NCBI RefSeq assembly: GCF_004348525.1
Contig: NZ_SMKG01000004.1
Coordinates: 57,031-121,030, forward strand
Source of the DNA: Micromonospora sp. 15K316
GTDB lineage: Bacteria; Actinomycetota; Actinomycetes; Mycobacteriales; Micromonosporaceae
Length of the DNA: 64,000 nucleotides
Direction: 5' to 3'
This document shows positions 24,416 to 34,262 of the stretch, in pieces. The notes under the pieces are model-generated. The model was not told the origin of the DNA. It saw only the letters and a list, made by a program, of their open reading frames with translations, and did not search any database. Made by a program: the position numbers and the translations under genes. Numbering within the stretch: the stretch's first letter is position 1; each line of letters opens with the position of its first letter.

Positions 24416-26806
24416 ATGCAGCTCACGCTCGTCCGAAGATACCGCGGCCTCACGCTGACAGCAGCCGTCGCGCTGCTGGCCACGGTCGCGCTGACCGCGT
24501 CCTCAGCACCCCGGCCCGTCGAGGAGGTCTCGCTGGCCACCAGCACCCCCACCGGACCCATGGAACTTCCCGACGAGTGGATGACCGCTCAGCGCATGAG
24601 CGACGGCAGCACCGACCTCTCCACCGCCAAGTACGCCCGGGCCCGCGGCGAGGCCGTCCAGGTCGCCGGCCACACCCGCAAGGCGTACCGCCACCTGGCC
24701 GAGCGGAAGTGGGACTTCTTCGGTCCGAGCAACATCGGCGGCCGGGTGGTCGACATCGCCCTCGATCCGCACGTGCCCGACCAGGTCTTCATCGCCGCCG
24801 CGTCGGGCGGCATCTGGCGCTCCGGCGACGCCGGCGCCACCTTCGAGACGGCGTGGCCGGACGGCTGGACGCAGAGCATGGGCGCGGTCGCGATGACCAG
24901 CAAGGGCGTCCTGCTCGCCGGCACCGGCGAGGCCCAACCCGGCGGTGGTTCGATCACCTTCGGCGGCGACGGCATCTACCGCTCCACCGACCGCGGCAAG
25001 ACCTGGAAGTACGTCGGGCTGCGGGGCAGCCACGCCATCGCCCGCTTCGCGATCGACCCCCGCAACGAGAACCGGATCTTCGCGGCCGCCGCGGGCAACC
25101 TCTTCGTACCCGGCGGCGAGCGGGGCGTCTACCTCTCCGAGAACGGCGGGAAGAGCTGGCGGCGGGTGCTCGCGCCGCCGAACCCCACCACCGGCGCCAC
25201 CGAGGTCCTCATCGACCCGAGCAACCCCCGCCGGGTGTACGCGGCGATGTGGGACCACCTGCGCGAGCCGCACCAGCGCACGTACGGCGGCCCCGGCTCC
25301 AGCCTGTGGCGCTCCGACGACGGCGGCCGGAACTGGCTGCGGATGACGAACGGCCTGCCCACCGACGCCGACCAGGGCCGGTGGGGCCTCGCCCTCGCGC
25401 CGAACGACCCGCAGCGGCTCTACGCCTACGTCGGCACCGCGCTCGGCCCGTTCCGTGCGTTCTTCCGCTCCGACGACGGCGGCGACAGCTGGACCCAGAC
25501 GCCGGTGACCGCCGGCCAGGCGTCCCAGTCCACCTTCAGCTGGTGGTTCGGCAAGCTCTTCGTCGACCCCACCGACGCCGACCACGTCTTCCTGACCGGC
25601 GTGAACCTGATGCGCTCCACCGACGGCGCGCAGAGCTTCGCCTCGGTGGGCGGGGTGCACGCCGACCAGCACGCGATGCGCTGGGACCCGAAGGTGCCCG
25701 GGCGCGTCTACCTCGGCAACGACGGCGGCTTCTACCGGTCCCAGGCCAACGGCGCGAGCGGCTGGGTGAAGTCCACGTACGAGCCGTACACGCAGTTCTA
25801 CACCGTCGACGTCGCCGAGACCGATCCGGTGCTGAAGGTGGGTGGGGCGCAGGACAACGGCTGCAACCGCGGTTACACCGGTGTCGGCGGGCCGTGGACC
25901 GCCATCGGCTGCGGCGACGGCCTCCAGGTGATCATTCACCCGGAGCAGTCGAACATCGTCTTCGGGTGCAGCCAGTACGGCTCCTGCTACCGCTCGGAGA
26001 ACTCCGGCGCCGCACCGCGCCAGACCATCGGCGCGGGCCAGACCACCTCCGACCGGCGCAACTGGCTCACCCCGTTGCAGTTCGACCCGACCGACCCGAA
26101 CGTCATGTACTACGCCGGGAACATCGTCAACCGCTCCACCGACAACGGCCGTACCTGGACGCCGATCAGCCCCGACCTCACCGGTGGCGGACCCAACGAC
26201 CCGTCCGGCTACCCGTGGGGCACCATCACCACGATCGCCGCGGCGCCCACCGACGGCAACAAGCTCTACGTCGGCACCGACGACGGCCGGCTCTGGTGGA
26301 CCGACGACCTCGGCGGCGCCTGGCACCAGGTGGACCCGGGACAGCTGCCGGGCACCTGGGTGACCCGGGTGGCGGTGCACCCGACCGACGAGGACATCGC
26401 CTACGCCACGTTCTCCGGCTTCCGTTCCGGCAGCGACCGCGCCCACGTGATGATCACCCGCGACGGCGGGCACACCTGGCGCGACATCGGCCGGGGGCTG
26501 CCGGACGCCCCGGTGAACTTCGTCGTCCCGACCAGTGACGGGCTCCTGCTGGTCGGCACCGACGTCGGGGTCTTCATGTCGGCGTGGAACGGCGGCGAGT
26601 GGGCGGCGCTGGGCACGAACCTGCCACAGGCCGCCGTGATGTACCTGCGCTACCACGAGACCAGCCGGCAGCTGACCGCAGCGACGTTCGGCCGGGGTGT
26701 CCACGACCTCACCGTGCCGAAGTGCCCCGCGGCGTCGACGCGGCTGCCGCTGAAGCCCACCGGGGTCGGCGTGGTCGGCGCGCTCGCCTCCTGCCGCAAG
26801 GGCTGA
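24416..26806 (+). CDS. Secreted BNR/VPS10-type beta-propeller protein
   Basis: A 796-aa exported protein. After a signal peptide (residues 1-30 or so) come two propeller-like halves carrying Asp-box repeats of the S-x-D-x-G-x-T-W kind: IWRSGDAGATFE, IYRSTDRGKTWKYV, YLSENGGKSWRRV, LWRSDDGGRNWLRM, FFRSDDGGDSWTQT and NRSTDNGRTWTPI. Such propellers occur in sialidases, xyloglucanases (GH74) and sortilin-like proteins; no glycosidase acid is identifiable, so a catalytic role is uncertain. ATG 24416 lies behind GGGAGA. It stands alone. Confidence 0.8.
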   Translation: MQLTLVRRYRGLTLTAAVALLATVALTASSAPRPVEEVSLATSTPTGPMELPDEWMTAQRMSDGSTDLSTAKYARARGEAVQVAGHTRKAYRHLAERKWDFFGPSNIGGRVVDIALDPHVPDQVFIAAASGGIWRSGDAGATFETAWPDGWTQSMGAVAMTSKGVLLAGTGEAQPGGGSITFGGDGIYRSTDRGKTWKYVGLRGSHAIARFAIDPRNENRIFAAAAGNLFVPGGERGVYLSENGGKSWRRVLAPPNPTTGATEVLIDPSNPRRVYAAMWDHLREPHQRTYGGPGSSLWRSDDGGRNWLRMTNGLPTDADQGRWGLALAPNDPQRLYAYVGTALGPFRAFFRSDDGGDSWTQTPVTAGQASQSTFSWWFGKLFVDPTDADHVFLTGVNLMRSTDGAQSFASVGGVHADQHAMRWDPKVPGRVYLGNDGGFYRSQANGASGWVKSTYEPYTQFYTVDVAETDPVLKVGGAQDNGCNRGYTGVGGPWTAIGCGDGLQVIIHPEQSNIVFGCSQYGSCYRSENSGAAPRQTIGAGQTTSDRRNWLTPLQFDPTDPNVMYYAGNIVNRSTDNGRTWTPISPDLTGGGPNDPSGYPWGTITTIAAAPTDGNKLYVGTDDGRLWWTDDLGGAWHQVDPGQLPGTWVTRVAVHPTDEDIAYATFSGFRSGSDRAHVMITRDGGHTWRDIGRGLPDAPVNFVVPTSDGLLLVGTDVGVFMSAWNGGEWAALGTNLPQAAVMYLRYHETSRQLTAATFGRGVHDLTVPKCPAASTRLPLKPTGVGVVGALASCRKG

Positions 26807-26850
26807 CCGAACCGGAACGCCGGACGGCTCGAACGTCCCGGAACGACACA

Positions 26851-26883
26851 GCGCGGCCCCGGCACCTCGTGCCGGGGCCGCGC
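26851..26883. terminator. Bidirectional terminator
   Basis: GCGCGGCCCCGGCAC and its exact complement (26869-26883) flank a 3-nt CTC loop, between the convergent propeller and subtilisin genes. Confidence 0.75.
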
Positions 26884-26899
26884 CGTGTGCGCGATACGG

Positions 26900-29800
26900 T
26901 CAGCCGGCTCGGTAGGCCCGGATGATCGTCTGGTCGATGCCGCTACCGCCACTGGCACCGGCCTTCACCCGCAGGGAGACGGCCTGACCCGCCTTCGGCG
27001 ACGGCAGCTCGACGCGGTAGGCGCCGCCGTCCCGAGTCGCCCGGGCACCCTTCCACGTCTTGCCGTCGTCGGTCGACGTCCACACCTGGAACGAGGTCAC
27101 CTTCTGCGCCGGCACGCCCTGGGCCTGCCGGACCGTGAACTCACCGGTGCCGCCGACGATGTGGTTCCCGGCGTCCATCGGCAGCGCGTAGTCGACCGCG
27201 AGCAGCGGCAACGGCACGCTTCCCGTGCCGGTCGGGCCGGCTGAGCGGAACGTCCAGGACGTGTTGACCTTCGTCGAGACGGGCAGGATCAGGCTCGTGT
27301 CGAGGTCGAAGGTCACCCGGTAGTCCGCCGCCTGCTGGGGCACCGTGAAGTCGGCCCGCGAGGCGTTGCGCTCGTCGACCAGCTTGCCGTCCCGGTAGAG
27401 CGACAACGTGCGGTTCAGGCCGATGCCCCCGCCCTGGAGGCAGTCCGCCCGGCCGTGCTGATCGGTGAGCATGACCAGATCGAGGTGCAGGTTGCCCCGC
27501 GTCCGCGCCGGCGCGGTCGCGCACGGGAGCACGTCGCCCTTGGTCACGATCCCGTCGGCCCAGTCGGAGTGCAGCGGCTGCCGCGCCCAGATCTTGGACT
27601 GCCGGCTACCGGGCTGGTAGCTGCGCACCTGCTCCTGGGCGGGCAGGCCGCCGTAGACGGCCTCGTCCACGTAGAGGTAGCCCGGCGAGAGGTAGGCGGT
27701 GCGGTTCGTCGGCAGGTCGAAGTTGCGGAGCTGGGTCAGGTACAACCCGTCGGGCGCGAAGATGGCGCGCCGCAGCGAGGTGAACATCTCCGGCGAGTCC
27801 ACCTGGTTGAACCGCTCGTCGATTCGCGCCAGCCGGGCCTGCTCGGCCTTGCTCACCCGGTACGCCGGGTCGGCCGGAACACCGCCGGTGTACTCGTGGA
27901 CCAGGTCGTAGGCGTACGGGTTCGCCGTGCCCTGGGGCGACTGGAGGTAGAAGGTGGAGTACGCCCGCAGCGACCCGATGCTCGGTTTGCGCAGCGGCGA
28001 CACGGAGACCTTCGCCCCGCCACCGAGGCCGGTGACGCTGTTCCACCAGGAGAGGCCGTTCTTGGTGGTCTGCTGGTAGACGAACGAGGTGAGGATCGGT
28101 GCGGTGGGTGCCCCGTCGACGGTCGCCGTCACCGGCCGCGCCGCCGCCGGGTCGAGGGTGATGCTCCGGTCACCGTTGATCGCCACGTCGGTGTCGCCGA
28201 CGTACGCGCCCTGCTGTGCGTCGGTCGTCGGGTCGTACGAGCTGTATCCGGCGGTGACCGCGTACCGGCCCGCCGCGACACGCACCGTCACTGACTTGCC
28301 TTGCTCGAAGAACGCGCCCCCGGCCGAGATGAGCGGGTCGTCGAGGTTGGTCACCAGGACACCGACGAAGTTGTCCGCACCCTCCGCGGTGTCGGCCATC
28401 GGCTTGGTGTTCACCGTCAGGTCGAAGCTGCGCGGCTCGACGTAGAAGCTGACCGGCGTGGTTGCCACCAGCTTGTGCCCGGAGGACCGGGCCGTGACGG
28501 TGGCGAGGTGGTAGCCCGGGCTCGCGGCCAGCGCGGCACGGTTGATCCGCAGCGTGGTGCTGGCGGTGGAGCCGCGCTTGACCTTCACCTTGCTCGTGGT
28601 CAGGGTGACCGCACCCCGCGGCGCAGCGGTTCCGTCGTGGTTCACGGCGGTCACGTCGAGGTCGAGGTTGACCGTGGCCGGCCCGGTGTCACCGGTCCAC
28701 GTGAGCGTCGTCGCGGCGGTGCCGGACTGCGGGTAGGTGAAGGTGCCCAGGTCGGGCGCCGACTGGTTGCTGGTCGGGCCGGAGAGCGCCCGGACCGCGT
28801 CGAGCCGGCCGGCGCCGACGGCGTACGGGTCGACACCGGTCATCGGGTCGGCGGCGCCGACGAGCGCGGCCTTGAGCCGGTCGGCCTTCCAGTCCGGGTG
28901 CCGCTGGGCCAACAGCGCCGCGGCGCCGGCCACGTGCGGGGCGGCCATCGACGTGCCCGTGAGACCCTCGTAGTACTGGTCGATCGGGTCCTGCAGGTTC
29001 GTGCCCGCGGCCCGGGCCGCCACGATGTCGACACCCGGCGCCACGAGCTCCGGCTTCGCCACCGACGTGTCGACGAGCGGACCGCGGCTGGAGAAGCCGG
29101 CCAGCTTGCCGTCGCGGTCGACCGCACCGACCGTCAGCGCCGTCGCGGCCGAACCCGGTGCGGAGATCGCGCCACCGTTGTTCCCGGAGGAGATCACGAA
29201 GAGGGCGCCGGACTTGCGGCTGGCGGCGTCCACGGCCAGCGCGAGCGGGTCGTTGCCGTCGTCCGGGGCCTCGCCGCCGAGGCTCATGTTGACCACGTCC
29301 GCGCGCTCCGCCGCCCACTCGACCGCCTTGATGATCTGCGAGTCGTCGCCGAATCCGTTGTCGTCGAGAACCTTCCCGATCACCAGCTGCGCGTCCGGCG
29401 CGACACCACGCCGCTGCCCGTGGGCGGCGGCGCCGGTGCCGGCGATGGTGGAGGCGGTGTGCGTTCCGTGGCCGTTGTGGTCCACGGCGTCGCCGCCCTC
29501 GACGGTGAAGTCGGCCTTCTCCACCACGCGACCGGCCAGGTCCGGGTGGGTGAAGTCCGCGCCCGTGTCGAGCACCGCGACGCGCACGCCCTTGCCCGTG
29601 TACCCCGCCTTCCACGCGTCGGGCGCGGAGATCTGGTCCAGGTTCCAGTCGAGGCCGCTGCCGTGTTGCTTCCCGGCGATCGGCGCGGCGTTGCCGGGCC
29701 GGGTGGTGGTCAGGCCGGTGGCCCGGACCTTGCGGTCCAGCCACACCTTCTTCGCCCCCGCCAGCAACGAGTCCGTCGCCAGCTTCGCCGTCGCCTCGCT

Positions 29801-30292
29801 CTTCTTGGGCACGTGGCCGGCGACCGCCTCGATGAGCGGTAGTTGCCGCACGTCGGCCAGCGCGGCCACCCGCGCGGCCTGCACGGCCGGCTGCACGATC
29901 ACCGGCAGCGTCGGCGTGCTCTCGTCGTCGTAACCCTCGGCGATCAGCGTGGTCACGTCGAAGAGGTCGGGATCCAGAATCGGGCCGATCTTGGACGCGA
30001 CGCTCACCGGAACGACGTGCAGGTGGCCGTCGGGGCCGCACGACTGGTGGAACACCGCATTCGGCCTCGCCGGTTCCACCGACGCCTGCGGGCACCGGGA
30101 ACCGCTGCTGTGTACGGTCACCACGTCGCCGGTCAGCAGCGTGATCGTGTGCGTCGTACCGCCGGCGCCGGCCTTCACCGAGCTCACCGGGGCGGTGTGG
30201 CCGGGTTCGGCCGACGCTGGCCCGCCCGGCACCGCGCCGAGTGCCGTCGCCGTCACCGCGACGGCCACCAGCCACCGTGTTCTTCTGAGCAT
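26900..30292 (-). CDS. Large secreted subtilisin-family serine peptidase (S8)
   Basis: A 1130-aa precursor. The signal peptide spans 1-28, a propeptide follows to about 205, then the catalytic domain with Asp242 (VLDTGADFTHPDL), His275 (NGHGTHTASTIAG), oxyanion Asn371 (SSGNNGG) and Ser448 (GTSMAAPHVAG). The remaining 600 or so residues are beta-rich modules of unknown role, probably substrate or wall binding. ATG 30292 has GAGGAG at good spacing; an upstream in-frame extension lacks one. It lies next to the M14 peptidase on the same strand, but each has its own terminator. Confidence 0.93.
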   Translation of the reverse strand: MLRRTRWLVAVAVTATALGAVPGGPASAEPGHTAPVSSVKAGAGGTTHTITLLTGDVVTVHSSGSRCPQASVEPARPNAVFHQSCGPDGHLHVVPVSVASKIGPILDPDLFDVTTLIAEGYDDESTPTLPVIVQPAVQAARVAALADVRQLPLIEAVAGHVPKKSEATAKLATDSLLAGAKKVWLDRKVRATGLTTTRPGNAAPIAGKQHGSGLDWNLDQISAPDAWKAGYTGKGVRVAVLDTGADFTHPDLAGRVVEKADFTVEGGDAVDHNGHGTHTASTIAGTGAAAHGQRRGVAPDAQLVIGKVLDDNGFGDDSQIIKAVEWAAERADVVNMSLGGEAPDDGNDPLALAVDAASRKSGALFVISSGNNGGAISAPGSAATALTVGAVDRDGKLAGFSSRGPLVDTSVAKPELVAPGVDIVAARAAGTNLQDPIDQYYEGLTGTSMAAPHVAGAAALLAQRHPDWKADRLKAALVGAADPMTGVDPYAVGAGRLDAVRALSGPTSNQSAPDLGTFTYPQSGTAATTLTWTGDTGPATVNLDLDVTAVNHDGTAAPRGAVTLTTSKVKVKRGSTASTTLRINRAALAASPGYHLATVTARSSGHKLVATTPVSFYVEPRSFDLTVNTKPMADTAEGADNFVGVLVTNLDDPLISAGGAFFEQGKSVTVRVAAGRYAVTAGYSSYDPTTDAQQGAYVGDTDVAINGDRSITLDPAAARPVTATVDGAPTAPILTSFVYQQTTKNGLSWWNSVTGLGGGAKVSVSPLRKPSIGSLRAYSTFYLQSPQGTANPYAYDLVHEYTGGVPADPAYRVSKAEQARLARIDERFNQVDSPEMFTSLRRAIFAPDGLYLTQLRNFDLPTNRTAYLSPGYLYVDEAVYGGLPAQEQVRSYQPGSRQSKIWARQPLHSDWADGIVTKGDVLPCATAPARTRGNLHLDLVMLTDQHGRADCLQGGGIGLNRTLSLYRDGKLVDERNASRADFTVPQQAADYRVTFDLDTSLILPVSTKVNTSWTFRSAGPTGTGSVPLPLLAVDYALPMDAGNHIVGGTGEFTVRQAQGVPAQKVTSFQVWTSTDDGKTWKGARATRDGGAYRVELPSPKAGQAVSLRVKAGASGGSGIDQTIIRAYRAG

Positions 30293-30498
30293 GTCGCTCC
30301 TCAATGGATTGGATGCCACTTCCCGCCGTAGGGGGTTCGAGAAGTTGATCACACGCTAATCCGGGGGGAATTCGGCGGGAAGACAGGGCGCGCAACACGG
30401 TGGTGTGAGGTGAACGATGCTGGCGGCGGTGGCCTCGGACGTGATACGGCCAGAAGAAGTCAGGTCAGATCCCGCCAGCAGGCACGATGCGGACAGGC

Positions 30499-30532
30499 GA
30501 CGGCCGCGGCGCCCGAGGGCACCGCGGCCGTC
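30499..30532. terminator. Terminator after the M14 peptidase gene
   Basis: GACGGCCGCGG at 30499-30509 pairs with CCGCGGCCGTC at 30522-30532 (11 bp, 12-nt loop), 16 nt past the leftward stop. Confidence 0.6.
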
Positions 30533-30547
30533 GTGGTACGGCTGTCG

Positions 30548-32989
30548 TCAGCTGCGCGGCAGGACCGCCTTACCCTTGCGGTAGTTCTTGCCCTTGCCGT
30601 CCGGACGGTAGTTGTTCTCGACGTTCCCGGCGGCGTCGACGGAGAACCAGTGCACCTGGGTGCCGGCCGGAACGGTAAGCGTCTCGCCGCCCTCCCGGAT
30701 GCCCGCCGAACCGTAGAGCGTGGACTCGTACGTCGGCTTGGCGCCGTCGAGGGTGTAGAAGACCGCCGCCGGCTCGGAGACGTCGAACGTCACGTCGACC
30801 ATGCCCGGGCTCGCACTCGGGGCGACGGTCAACGTGCTCGTGGGCCGCTTCTTGTCCGACTCGAAGTCCCGGGCCACCCGCATGAGCTCGACCAGACCGT
30901 TGGCGAACTCCATCGTCTCCGCGTGCGCCTCCTCCCACTCCGGCTGGAATGACGTGCCGACCTCGAAGTTCCAGGCGTAGATGCCGTACTTGTACCAGAG
31001 CATGTCGCCCGAGTTGCCCGCCGCCGAGTAGAGCACGTCGGAGATCGGGCCGGTACGGGCCGGGGTGACCGCCATGTTCCGGTGCTGCTTGATCGCGGTG
31101 AGGATCCGCGTGGAGGCGCCCCAGAAAAACGACTCGTCGGCGAGCGACGGCCGCGGCGCCGAGGTGCGGTCCGGCAGCGCGTACGCGCCCGGGGACCACA
31201 TGAAGTAGTTGCCGGACGAGTGCAGGTTCATCGAGAACTTGATGTTCGGCCGGGAGGCCAGCCAGTCGAGGTTCCTGTTCTCCGGCTCCGACAGCTCGCT
31301 CGGGCCGGCGTAGGTGCCGCTGGTGCAGCTCGACGAGGCGCCCGAGTAGCCGTCGAAGAGGCTGTACTCGGTGTAGTTGCGGTTGTTGTCCACGCCCCAG
31401 GAGTCACGGCCGAGGAAGTCGGCCGCCCCGGTCGTCGGGCAGTGGTTGGTCATGTTCTTGCGCTGCGAGTTGAAGTCGTAGAACGAGTAGTGGCCGCCGT
31501 CCGGGTTGATCGACGGGGCGATCCAGATGTCCAGCTCGTTCAGGAGCTGCCTGGTCCGGCCGTCGTGGGCGTAGTTGCGCAGCAGCCGCTCGGCGGTCTC
31601 GATGGTGACCAGCGGCGGCACCCACTCGCGGGCGTGCTCCTGGGCGTACGCGAGCACGCCCAGCTTCGAGCCGTCGCGGTGCTTGCCGATCCGGATCGCG
31701 TACACCGGGTGCGGGTCGCGGGAGACCGAGGCGGGGGCGCTCAGGTCGTCGGTGAGCTGGGTGCGCGGCGCGGGCGCGGCCACGCCGTCGCCCGGGTTGC
31801 CGCGATAGGTGTACGCCCGCACCAGCGTCCCGGCGTTCGCGTTCAGCGCCGCCACCACCTGCGCCGCGGTGCTGGTCACCGCGCCCGTACCGTCCGTGGC
31901 GAGGCTCACCCGGATGGCGTTGCCCGTGACCGTCACGCCGAGCGGGGCGTTACCGGCGCCCGGGTCGGCCAGCTCGACGGAGACGTCGTTGCCGCCCTGG
32001 TGACCCCAGGCGAGCGAGTCCACCGCGACCCGGCTGGCGTTGGCGGTGCCGAGCACGGCCTGGGCGTGCCGGCGGTAGCCGTTGGTCTTGTACGGCAGCT
32101 CGACGACCTCGGCCAGCTTCGGGAACTCGGCGGCGAGCTGCTGGATGCGCCCGTACAGCTCGGTCGGCGTCAGGTAGCTCGTGACGAAGTCCTTCTCGTA
32201 CCCCGGCCCCTCCGGGTCGGTGCCCGGCGTGGGCAGCCACTCCCGCACCTTCGCCACTGCCACGTCACCGGTGGGGCTCGTGATCCGGACGTACTGCGGC
32301 CGGCTGGTCACCGTCGCGGCGCCCCGGTGGTAGAGGTAGACGCCCGCGTCGACGAAGCGGGAGATGGTCTGGGTGCCGCCCGAGCCGATGGCGGTGCCCG
32401 GCCCGCTGTCCCGTTCGACGGTGAGCGTGTTCGTGGCGGTCTGGCCCTGCGCCCACTTCGCCTCGACGGAGAGGACCTGGCTGGTGCCGGAGGTGTAGTA
32501 GTCCGCACGGATGATCTTGACGTCCGCGGCGGAGGCGGGCGCGGAGGAGCCGGCGGCGGCGGCGAACTCACGGTTCTCCGACCGGTGCTCGGCGATGGTG
32601 GCCTCGCGCTCGGCCACGCGCTCGCGCGCGTCCGCCGGACGGTGCAGCACCTCGCCGAGGGTGAAGCCCGCCGCGGTCAACCGGTCGGCCTCACTCGGGG
32701 TGATCACCGCGTGCGCGACGACGCCGGTCTCCGTACGTTCGACGTGATGGTCCAGGTCGACACCGGTCGCGACGAGCGCGTCCAGCTCCGCGGTGCCGTC
32801 GAGCAGCACCTCGACGACGCTCGCCTGCTGGCCGGCGATCGGGTCGGCCTCGGTGGGCGCGACGGGCGCGGCGGCCTGTGGCGTGACCGCCGAGGCCGGG
32901 CTGACCAGCAGCACGGCAGCCGTGGCCGCGGCCAGGACCGCCGGTACGGGAAGACGGCGTCGCCACCGCGGGGACAGGGGATACGACAA
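30548..32989 (-). CDS. Secreted zinc carboxypeptidase (M14 family)
   Basis: An 813-aa precursor with a signal peptide (1-34), a propeptide-like N-terminal region, and a carboxypeptidase domain. Zinc ligands are His452 and Glu455 (QEHAREW) and His590 (NLHSSGNY). NPDGG and NRNY provide substrate-binding residues and Glu676 (FEVGTS) is the catalytic base. An insertion of about 120 residues (roughly 310-430) splits the start of the catalytic domain. The C-terminus carries a chitobiase-like beta domain (TLDGAKPTYESTLY). The start is TTG 32989, chosen because GAAGGG lies 9 nt upstream and the resulting signal peptide is complete. Confidence 0.9.
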   Translation of the reverse strand: MSYPLSPRWRRRLPVPAVLAAATAAVLLVSPASAVTPQAAAPVAPTEADPIAGQQASVVEVLLDGTAELDALVATGVDLDHHVERTETGVVAHAVITPSEADRLTAAGFTLGEVLHRPADARERVAEREATIAEHRSENREFAAAAGSSAPASAADVKIIRADYYTSGTSQVLSVEAKWAQGQTATNTLTVERDSGPGTAIGSGGTQTISRFVDAGVYLYHRGAATVTSRPQYVRITSPTGDVAVAKVREWLPTPGTDPEGPGYEKDFVTSYLTPTELYGRIQQLAAEFPKLAEVVELPYKTNGYRRHAQAVLGTANASRVAVDSLAWGHQGGNDVSVELADPGAGNAPLGVTVTGNAIRVSLATDGTGAVTSTAAQVVAALNANAGTLVRAYTYRGNPGDGVAAPAPRTQLTDDLSAPASVSRDPHPVYAIRIGKHRDGSKLGVLAYAQEHAREWVPPLVTIETAERLLRNYAHDGRTRQLLNELDIWIAPSINPDGGHYSFYDFNSQRKNMTNHCPTTGAADFLGRDSWGVDNNRNYTEYSLFDGYSGASSSCTSGTYAGPSELSEPENRNLDWLASRPNIKFSMNLHSSGNYFMWSPGAYALPDRTSAPRPSLADESFFWGASTRILTAIKQHRNMAVTPARTGPISDVLYSAAGNSGDMLWYKYGIYAWNFEVGTSFQPEWEEAHAETMEFANGLVELMRVARDFESDKKRPTSTLTVAPSASPGMVDVTFDVSEPAAVFYTLDGAKPTYESTLYGSAGIREGGETLTVPAGTQVHWFSVDAAGNVENNYRPDGKGKNYRKGKAVLPRS

Positions 32990-33226
32990 TGTTCTCTGCC
33001 CTTCTGGCTGTTCGGCCGGGAGGCCGACGGTGATGGCCGAGGGGCACGCCCGGGGTGCGCGGCTCCATCCGGCGAGTCGCGCGCGGCCGTTGCGGTGACC
33101 GGGCGCACGACAGTGAACGGGAAAGGTGGTGGAAAACCCGACCGCCGGGTGGACGCCGCGCCTCGCCGAATGTGCGACAGCGTCACGGGTTGGTGATGAT
33201 GCGGTGGCGGTCGGTGAACTGGGATC

Positions 33227-33255
33227 ATCCTCAGCGTCCCGACAAGTTCTGTCAA
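33227..33255 (-). promoter_or_regulatory. Probable promoter of the M14 peptidase gene
   Basis: On the minus strand, a perfect TTGACA (33255-33250), a 17-nt spacer and GAGGAT (33232-33227). The predicted start would leave a 5' leader of about 230 nt before the TTG start. I see no gene in this 309-bp spacer. Confidence 0.5.
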
Positions 33256-33298
33256 TCCCTCGGCGGGACCGTCCACATCGGCCGTCGGGCAGCGCGTC

Positions 33299-34201
33299 TC
33301 AGCGATGCGCGGTGCCGTCCTCCTCGAGGGTCCGCGCCATCCACGCCTCGTTGGAGAGGGAGATGATCCGCTCCGCCTCGGCCACGAACCCGTCGTCGTC
33401 GGTCCAGCCGACACCGTCGCGCCGCAGCCGTCCGAGCCGGGTCAACTGGTCGGCCGTGCGGGCGTACTCGAGCTGGTGGGCCTCGAACTGCTGGGCCGCG
33501 CCGTAGCCGACCAGCGCCGTGGTCACGGTGGCGACCACCCCCACCCAGGCGGCCAGCCCGAGACCGTCACCGAGCACCCCGACCACACCGGAGAGCACGG
33601 CCCCCACGATGGTCAGCACGTTGGTCGCGGTCCGGATCCGGGCCGCCCGACGGGCCATCCGCCGCGCGCCCGGGAGGTAGTACCCCTCCACCTGCTGTGC
33701 CAGGCGGTGCGTGAGGTACGAATCCACATCCGTCACCGCCGGCAACTGTCGACGGGCGAGCGGCAGGTCCACCGTCAACCCGACCAGGTCACCGGCGTCG
33801 TCGAGCAGGGCGTCGAGCCGGCGCAGCAGCACGGCGTCGCGCTCCTCCCCGGAGAAGGGCGCCACACGGGCCAGGTAACGGTGGACGTCGGCCTTGAGCG
33901 CCTCGGAGACCGACCGCAGCCGAGTCCACGTCTGCACGGCCTCCCGACCGGTCGACCGCGCCGCCACCGGCACCAGCGCCAGCGCCACGCCGGCGAGCAC
34001 CGCGAGGGCACGGCCCACGCCGGCCTGAACCCCGCCCAGCTGGGCCGCGGCCGTGCCGGCGACGGCCGCCACGATGGTCAACCCGGCGACTGCCCGCCGG
34101 CCCTGGACGATCCGGCGTTGCGCGTGCCCGGCCGCCCGCGACCAGACCCCCTGCTGCTGCCAGACCGCGTCGACGGCGATCGGCGCATCGACATCCGCCA
34201 C
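33299..34201 (-). CDS. Tandem SLATT (DUF4231-type) membrane protein
   Basis: A 300-aa protein with two copies of a two-helix membrane unit. An N-terminal pair (about residues 38-80) is followed by a long amphipathic helix, and a second pair lies at about 192-236, followed by LEYARTADQLTRL. This matches the tandem SLATT family (SMODS- and SLOG-associating two-TM effectors), predicted to act as pore-forming effectors in nucleotide-signalling defence systems, though standalone forms are common. No nucleotidyltransferase or SLOG gene is nearby. I prefer GTG 34201; TTG 34219 is also in frame. It lies 61 nt downstream of the ribosomal protection gene and may share its transcript. Confidence 0.7.
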   Translation of the reverse strand: MADVDAPIAVDAVWQQQGVWSRAAGHAQRRIVQGRRAVAGLTIVAAVAGTAAAQLGGVQAGVGRALAVLAGVALALVPVAARSTGREAVQTWTRLRSVSEALKADVHRYLARVAPFSGEERDAVLLRRLDALLDDAGDLVGLTVDLPLARRQLPAVTDVDSYLTHRLAQQVEGYYLPGARRMARRAARIRTATNVLTIVGAVLSGVVGVLGDGLGLAAWVGVVATVTTALVGYGAAQQFEAHQLEYARTADQLTRLGRLRRDGVGWTDDDGFVAEAERIISLSNEAWMARTLEEDGTAHR

Positions 34202-34262
34202 GCCCGCATCGTAGGGCAACGATGCCGGCGTACGGGGCCCCGGCGCGACCGACCGGAAGACC

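Noticed and set aside
24358..26538. Alternative 726-codon plus frame within the beta-propeller gene
   Set aside because: It is Arg/His/Pro-rich with no motifs; the +1 neighbour frame has repeated Asp boxes and a signal peptide.
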